The notes: generated by a model not told the origin, from the sequence alone. A stretch of 64,000 nucleotides of DNA from an uncultured Clostridia bacterium (GCA_937916395.1 CALFTN010000059.1:1-64000); one strand, 5' to 3'; counted from the first letter of the stretch, positions 1 to 9,321 are shown. Program-made: numbers and translations.

Positions 1-1583
1 TGCTGTCTTTCTTTAAGCTTTGTAACAATAGAAGCAATTTCTTCATCACTGAAGTGCAATTTATTTCTTCTGATTTCGCGTTCAAATTGCAATTTACCCT
101 CAGTAATATTCTCTTCTCTGCGTTCTTTTTTAAACCAAGCACGAATTTTCGTCTTCGCACCACTTGTTTTAACAATAGAAAGCCAGTCACGGCTAGGACC
201 TTTACCAGGCTGTGATGAAGTAAGAACCTCAACAATTTCACCTGTTTTAACCTGATAATCAATAGGAACTATTTTACCATTAACCTTAGCACCAACCATT
301 TTAGCACCAATAGCCGAGTGAATGGCGTAAGCAAAGTCAATAACTGTAGCACCAGACGGAAGATTTATAACATCACCTTTCGGTGTAAAAACAAACACCT
401 CTTCAGGTACCAAATCACTTTTTATGGTTCTTACAATATCTTTAACATCATCGGCTTCTTTTTGTGCATCAAGAAGCTGACGAATCCACGCAAGTCTTTC
501 TTCAAATTTAGCAGTACCATTAAGACCTAATTTATATTTCCAGTGAGCAGCAATACCGAACTCTGCAGTTTTATGCATATCCCATGTTCTTATCTGCACT
601 TCAAAAGGAATTGCAGCCTTACCGATAACCGTAGTATGAAGCGATTGATACATATTAGGCTTCGGAGTAGAAATATAGTCTTTAAATCTGCCAGGAATTG
701 GTGTAAACATATCGTGAATAATACCAAGACAGTCGTAACACTGAATAGTATTATCAACAATAATTCTTACAGCATACACGTCATAAATTTCATTAAATTC
801 TTTGTTTTGCATATACATTTTTCTGTATATACCATGAACAGACTTAATTCTACCTTCAATAGTAACGTCAGGGACCACTTCTGCAACTCTGTCGTGAATT
901 TGCTTTTTGATTGTTTCGAGAAACTCTTTATAAGACCTGCCCTGACTTGAAAGGTTATCTTCAATCTCTTTATAGCCAATCGGGTCAAGATAGCTTATAG
1001 CTCTGTCTTCAAGCTCCTCTTTCATTGCCCTGATACCTAATCTGTGTGCAATAGGAGCATAAATTTCAAGAGTTTCCAACGCCTTATCACGACGCTTTTG
1101 TGGTGCTACGAAATTTAATGTTCTTATATTATGAAGTCTGTCGGCAAGCTTAACTATAATGATTCTTATATCCTGCGACATTGCAAGAAGCATTTTTCTT
1201 ACGTTTTCAGCTTGTTGCTCTTCTTTATCTTTAATATCAAGTGGAACTTTACCGAGCTTTGTAAGCCCATCTACAAGATGAGTAATTTCTTCGCCAAAAA
1301 TCTCGTCAAGCTCTTCTAAAGTAAGGTCAGTATCTTCAACTGTATCGTGTAATAACGCCGCAACTACGGATGCACAATCCATACCGTAATCAAGAACAAT
1401 TTTCGCAACGGATACAGGGTGGATTATATAAGGCTCACCAGATGAACGTTTTTGCTCTTTGTGCTTTTCATTAGCTACCTGAAATGCTTTATCGAGAACT
1501 TTTAATTCATCTTCTTTAAACTGTGCAGCTGCCTGTTCTCTCAAATCTTCATACATAATTTTTACTGATGTATTATCATCCAC
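1..1583 (-). CDS. rel: Bifunctional (p)ppGpp synthetase/hydrolase Rel (RelA/SpoT homologue), 3' end cut off by the window
   Basis: Translated from a GTG at 1583-1581 with an AGGAGG Shine-Dalgarno about 7 bases upstream; 527 codons are visible and the C-terminal part (helical and ACT regions) lies outside the window. The N-terminal HD hydrolase domain keeps its metal motif HDTVED at residues 79-84, so hydrolase activity is expected. The synthetase domain follows (about 235-350) with the RFKDY and YQSLHT motifs; the basic RFKD type is the one of bifunctional Rel enzymes rather than of synthetase-only RelA. A TGS domain starts near residue 400 (VFVFTPKGD). The enzyme makes and degrades the stringent alarmone ppGpp from GTP/GDP and ATP in the cytoplasm. 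It lies 35 bp downstream of recJ and is probably cotranscribed with it. Identification is secure; only the length is unknown. Confidence 0.95.
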   Translation of the reverse strand, partial: MDDNTSVKIMYEDLREQAAAQFKEDELKVLDKAFQVANEKHKEQKRSSGEPYIIHPVSVAKIVLDYGMDCASVVAALLHDTVEDTDLTLEELDEIFGEEITHLVDGLTKLGKVPLDIKDKEEQQAENVRKMLLAMSQDIRIIIVKLADRLHNIRTLNFVAPQKRRDKALETLEIYAPIAHRLGIRAMKEELEDRAISYLDPIGYKEIEDNLSSQGRSYKEFLETIKKQIHDRVAEVVPDVTIEGRIKSVHGIYRKMYMQNKEFNEIYDVYAVRIIVDNTIQCYDCLGIIHDMFTPIPGRFKDYISTPKPNMYQSLHTTVIGKAAIPFEVQIRTWDMHKTAEFGIAAHWKYKLGLNGTAKFEERLAWIRQLLDAQKEADDVKDIVRTIKSDLVPEEVFVFTPKGDVINLPSGATVIDFAYAIHSAIGAKMVGAKVNGKIVPIDYQVKTGEIVEVLTSSQPGKGPSRDWLSIVKTSGAKTKIRAWFKKERREENITEGKLQFEREIRRNKLHFSDEEIASIVTKLKERQ

Positions 1584-1618
1584 GCCTGTTTCCTCCTTTC
1601 GTAAAATAGGTTTTTAAA

Positions 1619-3649
1619 TTATAATAAGCTTTTGTAAATATCTGACTCTTCAAGCACTACCTTTTTCGACTCAGTCGGCAATAAATATTTGCCGTTTTCG
1701 CAATTTATAACACCTAGCTCAATAAACATATCCAAAGCCACTTTTAAGGCAGAAATTTTATCTTCCTTGAGCCCTAAACGATAACATAAAATCTCTTCAC
1801 CTAATGATGAACCATTATTTGCTCTTAAATATTTATACACAACACCACAGAATTCGCGGTCTGGTAAAAGCTTCTGCTTTTGCTCCACTGAAAGCTTATC
1901 TCCATGGCGAAAGCTTTCATAAAGCACAAGGCTTTTCTGAACTTCATCATCATTTATTTCGCTTAGTTTAATATCTTTTACCTGTATGCTTACCTTAACT
2001 TCTCCCATATATTCATTTTGAGTAAGTCTTACTGCTAAATCTACAGTATCCGAAACTGCAAACGGAAAATCTTCAGGAGCCACTGAGAACATCATAACTG
2101 GTAAGCTTATACCATTTTTATTAACAGTAAGTCTTATATGCTTATTACTACCAACAGGCTGAATTCCTGTGATTTTCATATTAAAAAGTCCAAAAAGCGG
2201 TTGCGGATTTTCTGCACCGAATGGCTCTAAAATGTTTATTGCTGAGAGCATATCAAGAGAAATCGAAGCAGGGTTCAATTTGCAATCTAATTTTAAAACA
2301 GGCAGAACATCCTCTTGTGTTTCTGCATATTCATTAATTTTCTTTCTGAATTCATCTATTTTGTCAGTTTCTACTGTCATACCAGCAGCTAATTTGTGAC
2401 CACCATATTGCACCAAAATATCTTTACAGAAAACTAGTGCATCATAAAGTGAGAAGCCGTCAACACTTCTACCACTACCCTTTGCCAATTCACCTGCTTT
2501 AGAAATTACAATGCAAGGCTTACCATATTTTTCGCAAAGGCGAGAAGCAACAATACCAATTACACCCTGGTGCCAGTTTTCACCATCAACCACAATAACT
2601 TTAGAGAATTTTATTTCTGGATGATTTTCTATATAATTTTCAGCAAACTCTGTAATTCCACTTTCTGTGGCTTGCCTTTGAGTATTAGCTTCTGAAATTT
2701 CTGACGCTAAAAGTGACGCCTCAGAATCATCATCTGTAAGCAAAAGCTTTATTGCTCTTTCGGCAGAGCCCATACGCCCAGCAGCATTTATTCTTGGGGC
2801 AATTCTGAAAGCCGCATTCATAGAGGTCATATTTTTAGTAGCACCAGACTCATCTATTAATGCTTTAAGCCCCTTTCTTAATGTACCATTTATAAGTGCC
2901 TCATTTAAAACTGCAAGACCTGCCCTTACCAATATACGATTTTCGCCTTTTAGTGCTACAATATCTGCAATGGTACCTATAGCTAAAATATCACCATAAG
3001 CCTCCAACAAATCATAAACATCACAAGAAGCCAAAGCTGAAACCAGTTTAAATGCTACACCAACACCTGCCCACTCACGAAAGTATAATTCACAATCCTT
3101 TCTGTGTGGGTCAACTACTGCAACAGCATCTGGCAAAACCTCTCCTGCCTGGTGATGGTCTGTTACAACAACATCTATATTAAGCTCTTTGGCTTTCTGG
3201 ATTTCTTCAATAGCAGAAATACCATTATCTACTGTAATAATAAGTGATGTTCCACGTTCTTTTAAAGCTTCTACTGCAGAAATACTCATACCATAACCTT
3301 CGCCTGCTCTATCTGGTACATAGTAATCTACATTAGCTCCTGCACCTGACAGGTATGAGTAAAGCAATGCCGTTGATGTAACACCGTCAGCATCATAGTC
3401 ACCGAATATAGTAATTTTTTCACCCTCGTCTATAGCAGACTTAATTCTTTCACAAGCCTTTTCCATATCAGGAAGTGTAAAAGGGTCACAAATATCGGTA
3501 TCGTATAAAAAGCTTTCAACTAAAAATTCATCTGTAAAACCACGTGCAACTAAAAGATAAGCTACAAAAGGGTCAACACCACAGTTTTCGGCAATATTTG
3601 CTGCTAAATCTCTATCGCACTTGTTTACAATCCATTTCTTTCGATTCAA
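1619..3649 (-). CDS. recJ: Single-stranded-DNA-specific exonuclease RecJ
   Basis: A 676-residue DHH-family 5'-3' exonuclease acting on single-stranded DNA in recombination and repair. Motif GDYDADG is at residues 83-89, DNG at 141-143 and the defining DHH at 164-166; a GGHKLAAG segment further on marks the DHHA1 domain, followed by an OB-like region and a C-terminal extension. The length lies between E. coli RecJ (577) and B. subtilis RecJ (about 786). The start is a TTG at 3649-3647 with a modest GGTGA ribosome site; no better start is seen. In B. subtilis the order is recJ-apt-rel; here recJ is followed directly by rel with no apt gene between. Confidence 0.95.
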   Translation of the reverse strand: MNRKKWIVNKCDRDLAANIAENCGVDPFVAYLLVARGFTDEFLVESFLYDTDICDPFTLPDMEKACERIKSAIDEGEKITIFGDYDADGVTSTALLYSYLSGAGANVDYYVPDRAGEGYGMSISAVEALKERGTSLIITVDNGISAIEEIQKAKELNIDVVVTDHHQAGEVLPDAVAVVDPHRKDCELYFREWAGVGVAFKLVSALASCDVYDLLEAYGDILAIGTIADIVALKGENRILVRAGLAVLNEALINGTLRKGLKALIDESGATKNMTSMNAAFRIAPRINAAGRMGSAERAIKLLLTDDDSEASLLASEISEANTQRQATESGITEFAENYIENHPEIKFSKVIVVDGENWHQGVIGIVASRLCEKYGKPCIVISKAGELAKGSGRSVDGFSLYDALVFCKDILVQYGGHKLAAGMTVETDKIDEFRKKINEYAETQEDVLPVLKLDCKLNPASISLDMLSAINILEPFGAENPQPLFGLFNMKITGIQPVGSNKHIRLTVNKNGISLPVMMFSVAPEDFPFAVSDTVDLAVRLTQNEYMGEVKVSIQVKDIKLSEINDDEVQKSLVLYESFRHGDKLSVEQKQKLLPDREFCGVVYKYLRANNGSSLGEEILCYRLGLKEDKISALKVALDMFIELGVINCENGKYLLPTESKKVVLEESDIYKSLL

Positions 3650-3732
3650 AAAATATCACCCGATTTTAAATTACATTATATTATAACATTTTTTAGTAGT
3701 GATTGTAAAGAGTTAAATTAGTGGTCAGTGTG

Positions 3733-3757
3733 TAGGGGCTGAGCTTTTGCTCGCCCG
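3733..3757. repeat. Small GC-rich palindrome of REP type
   Basis: In an AT-rich intergenic stretch there is an isolated GC-rich hairpin: GGGGCTGAGC, loop TTTT, then GCTCGCCC, with one bulged T. It lacks a following T-run and lies before a promoter, so it is not an obvious terminator. The AGGGGC...GCCCG frame resembles short palindromes dispersed in intergenic regions of gut Clostridia, which is from memory and not checked. The rest of 3650-3866 holds only the promoter listed separately. Confidence 0.5.
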
Positions 3758-3799
3758 TGTTAGTTGTATAATATTACAGGGACTTATTAAAAATCACTC

Positions 3800-3828
3800 T
3801 TCCATTTTTAAACAAAGCGTGGTATAAT
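3800..3828 (+). promoter_or_regulatory. Sigma-A type promoter of the metallophosphoesterase gene
   Basis: A perfect -10 TATAAT lies at 3823-3828 and a weak -35 TTCCAT at 3800-3805, spacer 17 bp. The ribosome site AAGGAG at 3855-3860 and the ATG at 3867 follow. Confidence 0.6.
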
Positions 3829-3866
3829 TATATATCATATTATAAAAACATTTGAAGGAGTACGTT

Positions 3867-5183
3867 ATGCCAAACTTTTTTTCACAGATTATTGCTAAAA
3901 TCATTTCTTCTGCAATAAGCTTTGTTTATCTTTTTACAGGTTATAAAAGCGGACTTACTGGTAAAGAAATTAAACCACCAGAAGATTTTACACCTGTTCT
4001 TCGTTTTATTGCTTGTTCTGACGTTCATTTAGATGGTAATGAAGAGCAACCAAATGCAATAAGACTTGAAAATTTAATTAAAGATATGTATAAATACTCT
4101 GAGCTTCAGGATTATAAAACCGTTGATGCTTTAATGGTTGTTGGCGACTTTGCTGGCGGCGGTGCTGAAAGCGAATACGCTACGTTCAATAAAATAATTA
4201 AAGATAATATTAAACCTCAGACACAGGTTTTGACTGTTTTAGGCAACCACGAGTTTATTGAATATCGTGATTACGACCCAACTATCGGCTACGACGTTTA
4301 CAAAAAAATGATTAGCGAAGATGTTGATACTGATATTGTTATTAACGGCTATCACTTTATTGGTGTTTCTTATGATAACAATGGTAAAACCTTTAAGGGT
4401 AAAACAGCGTGGCTCAGAGAAAAACTCCAGAACGCTACAAATGAAGACCCTACAAAGCCTATATTTGTTTATCAACACCCAAGTCCAACTCTTACAGTTT
4501 ACGGCAGTATAAGCTGGAGCGACTTAGATATCAAAAAGGTTTTAAAAGAATTCCCTCAGGTAGTTGACTTCTCAGGCCACTCACACTACTCACCAAGCGA
4601 CCCAAGAAGTGTTTGGCAAGGTGAATTTACAGCTATCGGTTGCGGTTCGTTAAAAGCACTTATGAGTAACCTTAACTACATAGAGGGCGATAACGATGCT
4701 CCGGGTGAATCCGCTGCTGCCTGGCTTGTTGAAGTAGATAAAGACGGCAACGTACTTCTCAAGCTTTATGACGTAGAAAACAGAATGTTCTTTAAAAATG
4801 TAGAATATTATTTCAGTAATTTAAGCGACGTAACAAAGAGAGATTACACCTGGGCTAAACAACAATCGCTTGACACTTCACCTACATTCCCGAAAGACTC
4901 AAAGGTCAACAATACCGTTAACGAAAACGGTGAAACAATAATTTCTTTCCACGAAGCAAAAGGCTACTACGAAGCAGAAAACTATAAAATTGCGGTTAAA
5001 AACAGCGAAAACAAAAAGGTGTTTGAAAAAACCGTTGTTTCCGAATACGTAAGAGCAACTGACGACGATGTAAAGGTTAACCTTGGCGAACTCGAAAAAG
5101 ACAACTATAAAGTAACTGTTACAGCCTACAGCCCATACACCAAAAAGGGTGAAACAATTAGCACAAGAATAACTGTAAAATAA
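3867..5183 (+). CDS. Calcineurin-like metallophosphoesterase with N-terminal hydrophobic segment
   Basis: A 438-residue protein carrying all five motifs of the calcineurin-like phosphoesterase fold in order: SDVHLD, VGDFAGG, LGNHEF, YQHPSP and SGHSHYS, all in the first two thirds; these bind two metal ions. The first 30 residues are hydrophobic (a signal anchor or signal peptide), so it probably acts at or outside the membrane. The last 100 residues look like a beta-sandwich (fibronectin-like) domain. The substrate cannot be told. A TTG 15 bases upstream is in frame, but its codons overlap the AAGGAG ribosome site, so the ATG at 3867 with 6-base spacing is the start. It is a single-gene unit ending in a bidirectional terminator. 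Confidence 0.88.
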   Translation: MPNFFSQIIAKIISSAISFVYLFTGYKSGLTGKEIKPPEDFTPVLRFIACSDVHLDGNEEQPNAIRLENLIKDMYKYSELQDYKTVDALMVVGDFAGGGAESEYATFNKIIKDNIKPQTQVLTVLGNHEFIEYRDYDPTIGYDVYKKMISEDVDTDIVINGYHFIGVSYDNNGKTFKGKTAWLREKLQNATNEDPTKPIFVYQHPSPTLTVYGSISWSDLDIKKVLKEFPQVVDFSGHSHYSPSDPRSVWQGEFTAIGCGSLKALMSNLNYIEGDNDAPGESAAAWLVEVDKDGNVLLKLYDVENRMFFKNVEYYFSNLSDVTKRDYTWAKQQSLDTSPTFPKDSKVNNTVNENGETIISFHEAKGYYEAENYKIAVKNSENKKVFEKTVVSEYVRATDDDVKVNLGELEKDNYKVTVTAYSPYTKKGETISTRITVK

Positions 5184-5189
5184 ACAAAC

Positions 5190-5223
5190 AACCGATTAGA
5201 TTTTTAAGAAAATCTAATCGGTT
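5190..5223. terminator. Bidirectional rho-independent terminator
   Basis: Inverted repeat with a 15-bp perfect stem (AACCGATTAGATTTT at 5190-5204 and its complement at 5209-5223) and a 4-base loop, between the converging phosphoesterase and ECF genes. Confidence 0.85.
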
Positions 5224-5227
5224 ATTT

Positions 5228-5767
5228 TCATCTTAGTTTCTCTATAATTTTTGACTTCTCGAGAATTACTATAATTATCGGAATGAGCAATATCTGAAGA
5301 ATGATACCTGGTATAGCATTAATTACCGCTCCTGAAAAGAAAACAGCAAACGTAAATTTTTCAAAATTGAAGCCCATTAAACAAAGTTGTGCAAGTCCCC
5401 ACACAATCCTGCCACCAACCATAGATATTAACAATGACACATACACGTTTATTTTCTTCTTTGGCAACAAGCGATATAAAAAACCACTTAAAGCGCCATA
5501 AGCCGCAAGCTCAAACGCCATTGAAACTGCAGTTGGAAAGAGTGGTGGCATACCAAGCACAAATGAGCGAAGAAGCGGAGCAGTAGCCCCCACAACAAGC
5601 CCCCAAGGTGCACCACAAATAAAGCCACAAATAATTACTGGAATATGCATAGGGAGAAGCATTGCACCTATTTGTGGAATCTGCCCTGTGACAAAAGGCA
5701 AAACAAAAGAAATTGCCAGAAACATTGCAGAAAAAATAAGCTTTAATGTTGTTTTGCGTTTATTCAT
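5228..5767 (-). CDS. ECF transporter S component (substrate-binding membrane subunit)
   Basis: A 179-residue, very hydrophobic protein with about five or six membrane segments and the pattern LLPMHIPV...GLVVGATAPLLRS...GMPPLFPTA, typical of S components of energy-coupling-factor vitamin transporters. Such subunits bind a vitamin and use the shared EcfA/A'/T module, which is not in this window. The vitamin cannot be assigned from sequence alone. The ATG at 5767 overlaps the stop of the RsmF-like gene as ATGA, which shows translational coupling; an in-frame extension to 5839 would lie wholly inside that gene and is not used. It is the last gene of the ATPase-rsmE-rsmF operon. Confidence 0.8.
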   Translation of the reverse strand: MNKRKTTLKLIFSAMFLAISFVLPFVTGQIPQIGAMLLPMHIPVIICGFICGAPWGLVVGATAPLLRSFVLGMPPLFPTAVSMAFELAAYGALSGFLYRLLPKKKINVYVSLLISMVGGRIVWGLAQLCLMGFNFEKFTFAVFFSGAVINAIPGIILQILLIPIIIVILEKSKIIEKLR

Positions 5768-7122
5768 CTGAGTCTCAACCCCTTTGGGTAATGATTTTTT
5801 GCTCTGCCGTTTACTACCTTTACACCACCTAAGGAACAACCATTTACAGTTACAACTGCCCAGCCGTTTTCACAAGTAGTGTCAAATTCTTCACCATATA
5901 AATATTTTTTCACTTCGTCACTCTCTGCCGTGAGTTCAATTTTTCTCTTAAAGCAATCACCCATAGCCATAAAAAACTGGTGATGTGGCTGAATATAATT
6001 TTTCTTTATTTCGCCTATTGTTACACCTTTCATATAAACAGTAGCTTTTGATGTATCAAAATCACCATTAAAATAGATTGGTGTATCGTTATTCATTTTT
6101 ACACAATCTTTGTCGTATGTAACAAGCACATTATCTAAAAATTCAAAAACAGTCTTATCGATTTTCACATCACTACTTTTTGATTTTTTATTTTCAATCT
6201 GCCTTTCAGGGTCGGTATTATGAAGAAGCGCCATAAACTGCCCTTCACCTTTATTTTTATGTGGATAAACTCTTCTTGTAAAGCCCATATTTTCGCATTT
6301 GCAACCGTCAAAGAATATTCCATCAGAGGTGTTTTTTTCAACAGCCTCATTTACTCTCACAAGTTCAAATTCAGGATGATTACTTAAAAATTTATCTATG
6401 AGCATTTCGTTCTCTTCGAGTGAAAATGTACAAGTAGCATAAACAATGTAGCCACCATTTTTAAGGCACTTTGACGCGTTTTCTAAAATATCCATCTGAC
6501 GAACAGCACATTTTTCAACATTTTCTTTTGACCATTCGTCAATTGCAATCTGCTCTTTTCTGAACATACCTTCACCAGAGCAAGGAGCGTCAACCATAAT
6601 AAAATCAAAGGTTTTTGGGTAAAGCCTTGCTATTCTCTCAGAATCCATACAAGTGGTAATTACATTTTTAAGACCTAATCTTTCAACGTTACTTGTAAGA
6701 ATTTTGCAACGTGATGGAATAATCTCATTAGAAACTAAAATTCCGTTTTCGCCTAATTTGTTGCGGAGCTGTGTACTTTTTCCTCCAGGAGCTGAACACA
6801 TATCTAAAATTAGCCAGTCTTCTTTTAACTGCAAACACTCTGCAGGTGCCATAGCACCAGGCTCCTGAACATAAATCATACCAGCATGATGATAAGGATG
6901 ATTGCCTATTTTTTCAAAATCAAAATAAAACCCTGTTGGTGAATAAGGAATCTTTTCTGTGTTAAATATATTTATTTTATTAAAATCTTCAAGTGAAATT
7001 TTATTTGTGTTAACTCTTAATGACCTCACAGGCTCTTCTTCCAAAGAAGCCTTGTAGTCTTCAAATTCATCACCCAAAAGTTTTTTCATTCTTTCTTCAA
7101 AATCCACTGGTAACTGCTTCAT
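5764..7122 (-). CDS. RsmB/RsmF-family rRNA (cytosine-C5) methyltransferase
   Basis: A 452-residue SAM-dependent m5C methylase of the NOL1/NOP2/Sun family. The SAM-binding CSAPGGKSTQ, the DAPCSGEGMFRKE (first catalytic Cys) and the YATCTFSLEENE (TC motif with nucleophilic Cys) are all present. The C-terminal quarter matches the RsmF-type extension with a PUA-like domain ending in NHYPKGLRLR. It probably modifies 16S or 23S rRNA; the exact base is not known. The ATG at 7122 overlaps the rsmE stop as ATGA and has AGGAG upstream; the longer in-frame reading to 7164 is rejected. It sits next to another rRNA methylase (rsmE). Confidence 0.9.
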   Translation of the reverse strand: MKQLPVDFEERMKKLLGDEFEDYKASLEEEPVRSLRVNTNKISLEDFNKINIFNTEKIPYSPTGFYFDFEKIGNHPYHHAGMIYVQEPGAMAPAECLQLKEDWLILDMCSAPGGKSTQLRNKLGENGILVSNEIIPSRCKILTSNVERLGLKNVITTCMDSERIARLYPKTFDFIMVDAPCSGEGMFRKEQIAIDEWSKENVEKCAVRQMDILENASKCLKNGGYIVYATCTFSLEENEMLIDKFLSNHPEFELVRVNEAVEKNTSDGIFFDGCKCENMGFTRRVYPHKNKGEGQFMALLHNTDPERQIENKKSKSSDVKIDKTVFEFLDNVLVTYDKDCVKMNNDTPIYFNGDFDTSKATVYMKGVTIGEIKKNYIQPHHQFFMAMGDCFKRKIELTAESDEVKKYLYGEEFDTTCENGWAVVTVNGCSLGGVKVVNGRAKNHYPKGLRLR

Positions 7123-7871
7123 TCTGCGTTTTCTCCTAATTCCATTTCTGCATAAAGCATACACATTGTAACAGATGCAATTGCGGCAGTTTCTGTTCGG
7201 AGAATTCTGCTACCCAAAGAAATTGTTTTACCATTCTTTTCTGCTACTAAACTTATCTCTTGCTCGCTGAAGCCACCCTCAGGGCCTATAATTATACCAA
7301 CCGTGTCGCCTGCTTTAATTTCTTTTAATGCTTCTTTAGTTGCTTTCATTCCATCTTCATTTTCATAAGGCACTAAAAGAACTGAAAGCTCTTCTGCTTT
7401 TTTCAAAAATTCTTTATAAGGAATAATATCGTTCACCTTTGGAATAACAACTCGTTTGCTCTGCTTTGCGGCACTTTCTGCAATAGATTGCCAACGTTCT
7501 TGTTTACTCTTCTTTTTCTTTTCTTCAATTTTTACAACACATCTGTTCATTTCAACAGGTGTTATTTCTTCAACGCCCAATTCCACAGCCTTTTGAATTA
7601 TAAGCTCTAATTTATCACTTTTAGGTAGCCCTTGAAACAAATGAATTTTTATAGGTAAATTGGTGTTGTGATAATTTTCTTCTATAACCTCTGCCTTAAC
7701 GTAATCAGAAAAAATTTCTATTTTACAAAGCGAAGCCTGTCCGTTACAGCTCACTAAAATCTCATCGCCAGTTTTCATACGAAGAACATTACATATATGA
7801 TTAAAATCTGACTCTGTAATTATAAAGCAGTTACCTTGCTTTTCACTTTCATTTACGAAGAAATTATACAT
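7119..7871 (-). CDS. rsmE: 16S rRNA (uracil-1498-N3)-methyltransferase RsmE
   Basis: A 250-residue SPOUT-class methylase that makes m3U1498 in 16S rRNA. The N-terminal PUA-like domain (HICNVLRMKTGD) is followed by the signature LPKSDKLELIIQKAVELGV and the SAM-knot motifs IIGPEGGFS and LGSRILRTETA. Length is normal. ATG at 7871 with AGGTG six bases upstream. It lies 8 bp after the upstream ATPase gene and overlaps the next gene by ATGA, so it is in one operon with both. Confidence 0.95.
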   Translation of the reverse strand: MYNFFVNESEKQGNCFIITESDFNHICNVLRMKTGDEILVSCNGQASLCKIEIFSDYVKAEVIEENYHNTNLPIKIHLFQGLPKSDKLELIIQKAVELGVEEITPVEMNRCVVKIEEKKKKSKQERWQSIAESAAKQSKRVVIPKVNDIIPYKEFLKKAEELSVLLVPYENEDGMKATKEALKEIKAGDTVGIIIGPEGGFSEQEISLVAEKNGKTISLGSRILRTETAAIASVTMCMLYAEMELGENAE

Positions 7872-7879
7872 TTTGACAC

Positions 7880-9175
7880 CTACTTATCCAAACTCGAAAC
7901 ATTTAACAAGAAATCATAAATATTTAATGTCAAAATCCCGTTTTCATCATACTGGGTTGGAACAATATCTTTAGTAATGACTATCTTTTTAAATGAATCA
8001 TCAATTTTTCTGAATGGTCGTATCTCTTGTTCTCGTTTTGCCTCATCCGGAAGAGAATATGCTGACTGAATGTAATATCTGTTAGAACCAAAATTACACA
8101 CAAAATCAACCTCGTACTGTTTACGTATTACCTTATCATTTTCATCTCTTTCGGCTACCTGAACAACTCCGACATCTACCTTATAGCCACGCATACGAAG
8201 TTCATTATAAATAACATTCTCCATAGAATGTGTTTGTTCAAATTGGCGAAAATTAATACGTGCGTTACGCAATCCCAAATCAGAAAAATAATACTTTTTG
8301 GGAGTTTCAATATAAGCTTTACCTTTAATATCAAATCTCTGTGAAGCTTCTATCAAAAATGAATCCTCTAAAAAATTGATGTATCTTTTAATGGTGTTTG
8401 CTGTAATATTTGACTTTTTTACGGATTTAAAGGTGTTTTTTAATTTTTCAGGATTTGTTAAAGAACCTATTGCCGACGATAATATATTCAGCAAATCCTC
8501 TAACTCACCTTGATTTTTAATTCTGTTCCGTTTAAATATATCTCTGACATAAATCTCATTAAACAAGTTTTCTAATGCTTCTGCCTTTTCATTCAAATCT
8601 TTTCTGAGAACCACTAATGGAATTCCACCATACATCATATATTCAGACAAGCCTTCATATTTATCGCCTTCATACACTGACATAAACTCTGAAAAGCTTA
8701 ACGGATACATATGGATTTCATCGCCACGACCTGCAAATTCAGTAATTATATCTTTCGATAAAAATTTTGCATTACTACCTGTAACATAAATATCCATATT
8801 ACTTTTACGAAGATAACCATTTAATACCGCTTCAAAACAATCAAGCAGTTGAACCTCATCTAAAAGAAGGTAGTACATTTCTTCATCTATTACTTTTGAA
8901 CGAATATACTCAATAAATTTTTCTGGATTAACCTTACGTTTTTTCTTTTCAATTTCAATAAGACTTTCACCTATTAAATAAAGGTCATCTGCTGAATCAA
9001 ATGCAAAACGAATTATATGATTTTTATCAACACCATTTTCAACAAGATGGTTATAAAAAATGGTATTTAAAAGGTAAGACTTACCGCAACGCCTGATACC
9101 AGTTATTACCTTTATCAAACCATTATTTTTACGATTGATAAGTTTTTCCAGATAAAAATCGCGTTTAATATCCAT
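7880..9175 (-). CDS. AAA_14/DUF4143-family ATPase (first of three in the window)
   Basis: A 431-residue protein with a Walker A motif GIRRCGKS near residue 30, a Walker B segment LLLDEVQLLD, and a C-terminal DUF4143 nuclease-like fold. In that fold the usual E-x-K is replaced by IQSA after the Asp (EVDFVCNF...YYIQSAY), so nuclease activity is doubtful. The family is widespread in anaerobes and its function is not established. The ATG at 9175 has GGAGG six bases upstream; an in-frame ATG at 9190 would consume that ribosome site. It is clearly paralogous to the gene at 26499-27788 (shared stretch GLIKVITGIRRCGKSYLL). It leads the rsmE operon, and its promoter is flanked by a direct repeat. Confidence 0.88.
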   Translation of the reverse strand: MDIKRDFYLEKLINRKNNGLIKVITGIRRCGKSYLLNTIFYNHLVENGVDKNHIIRFAFDSADDLYLIGESLIEIEKKKRKVNPEKFIEYIRSKVIDEEMYYLLLDEVQLLDCFEAVLNGYLRKSNMDIYVTGSNAKFLSKDIITEFAGRGDEIHMYPLSFSEFMSVYEGDKYEGLSEYMMYGGIPLVVLRKDLNEKAEALENLFNEIYVRDIFKRNRIKNQGELEDLLNILSSAIGSLTNPEKLKNTFKSVKKSNITANTIKRYINFLEDSFLIEASQRFDIKGKAYIETPKKYYFSDLGLRNARINFRQFEQTHSMENVIYNELRMRGYKVDVGVVQVAERDENDKVIRKQYEVDFVCNFGSNRYYIQSAYSLPDEAKREQEIRPFRKIDDSFKKIVITKDIVPTQYDENGILTLNIYDFLLNVSSLDK

Positions 9176-9207
9176 AAAAACCTCCATCAAGAACTTATTT
9201 TATGAAA

Positions 9208-9307
9208 GATTTTTGCAACAAATTGCATTTTTCATTTGTAAAATAACATATTTTTCATAAAAAGTCAAATCATTTCATTATTTTTACAAAGGATTTTTGC
9301 AACAAAT
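9208..9307. repeat. Direct repeat pair bracketing the ATPase promoter
   Basis: GATTTTTGCAACAAAT occurs identically at 9208-9223 and 9292-9307, 84 bp apart, once on each side of the promoter at 9240-9268. Similarity continues for some bases beyond the 16. The core TTTG-N3-CAAA is itself a short dyad and recurs at the third ATPase gene (27810-27820). Possible operators. The rest of 9176-9422 is AT-rich without a gene. Confidence 0.65.
9240..9268 (-). promoter_or_regulatory. Promoter of the ATPase-rsmE operon
   Basis: Read on the minus strand: -35 TTGACT at 9268-9263, 17-bp spacer, -10 TATTTT at 9245-9240. The -35 is good and the -10 moderate. It lies 65 bp before the ATG at 9175. Confidence 0.55.
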
Positions 9308-9321
9308 CACAAAAATCCTTT
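9288..9321. terminator. Hairpin after the GNAT/NUDIX operon, possible terminator
   Basis: AAAGGATTTTTG at 9288-9299 pairs perfectly over 12 bp with 9310-9321, loop 10 bases. It lies 100 bp beyond the last GNAT gene and contains one copy of the direct repeat, so it could instead be an operator. The T-run is weak. Confidence 0.4.

Noticed and set aside
543..950. Plus-strand 135-codon frame within rel
   Set aside because: Antisense to a well-conserved synthetase domain; composition and lack of a ribosome site mark it as a shadow.
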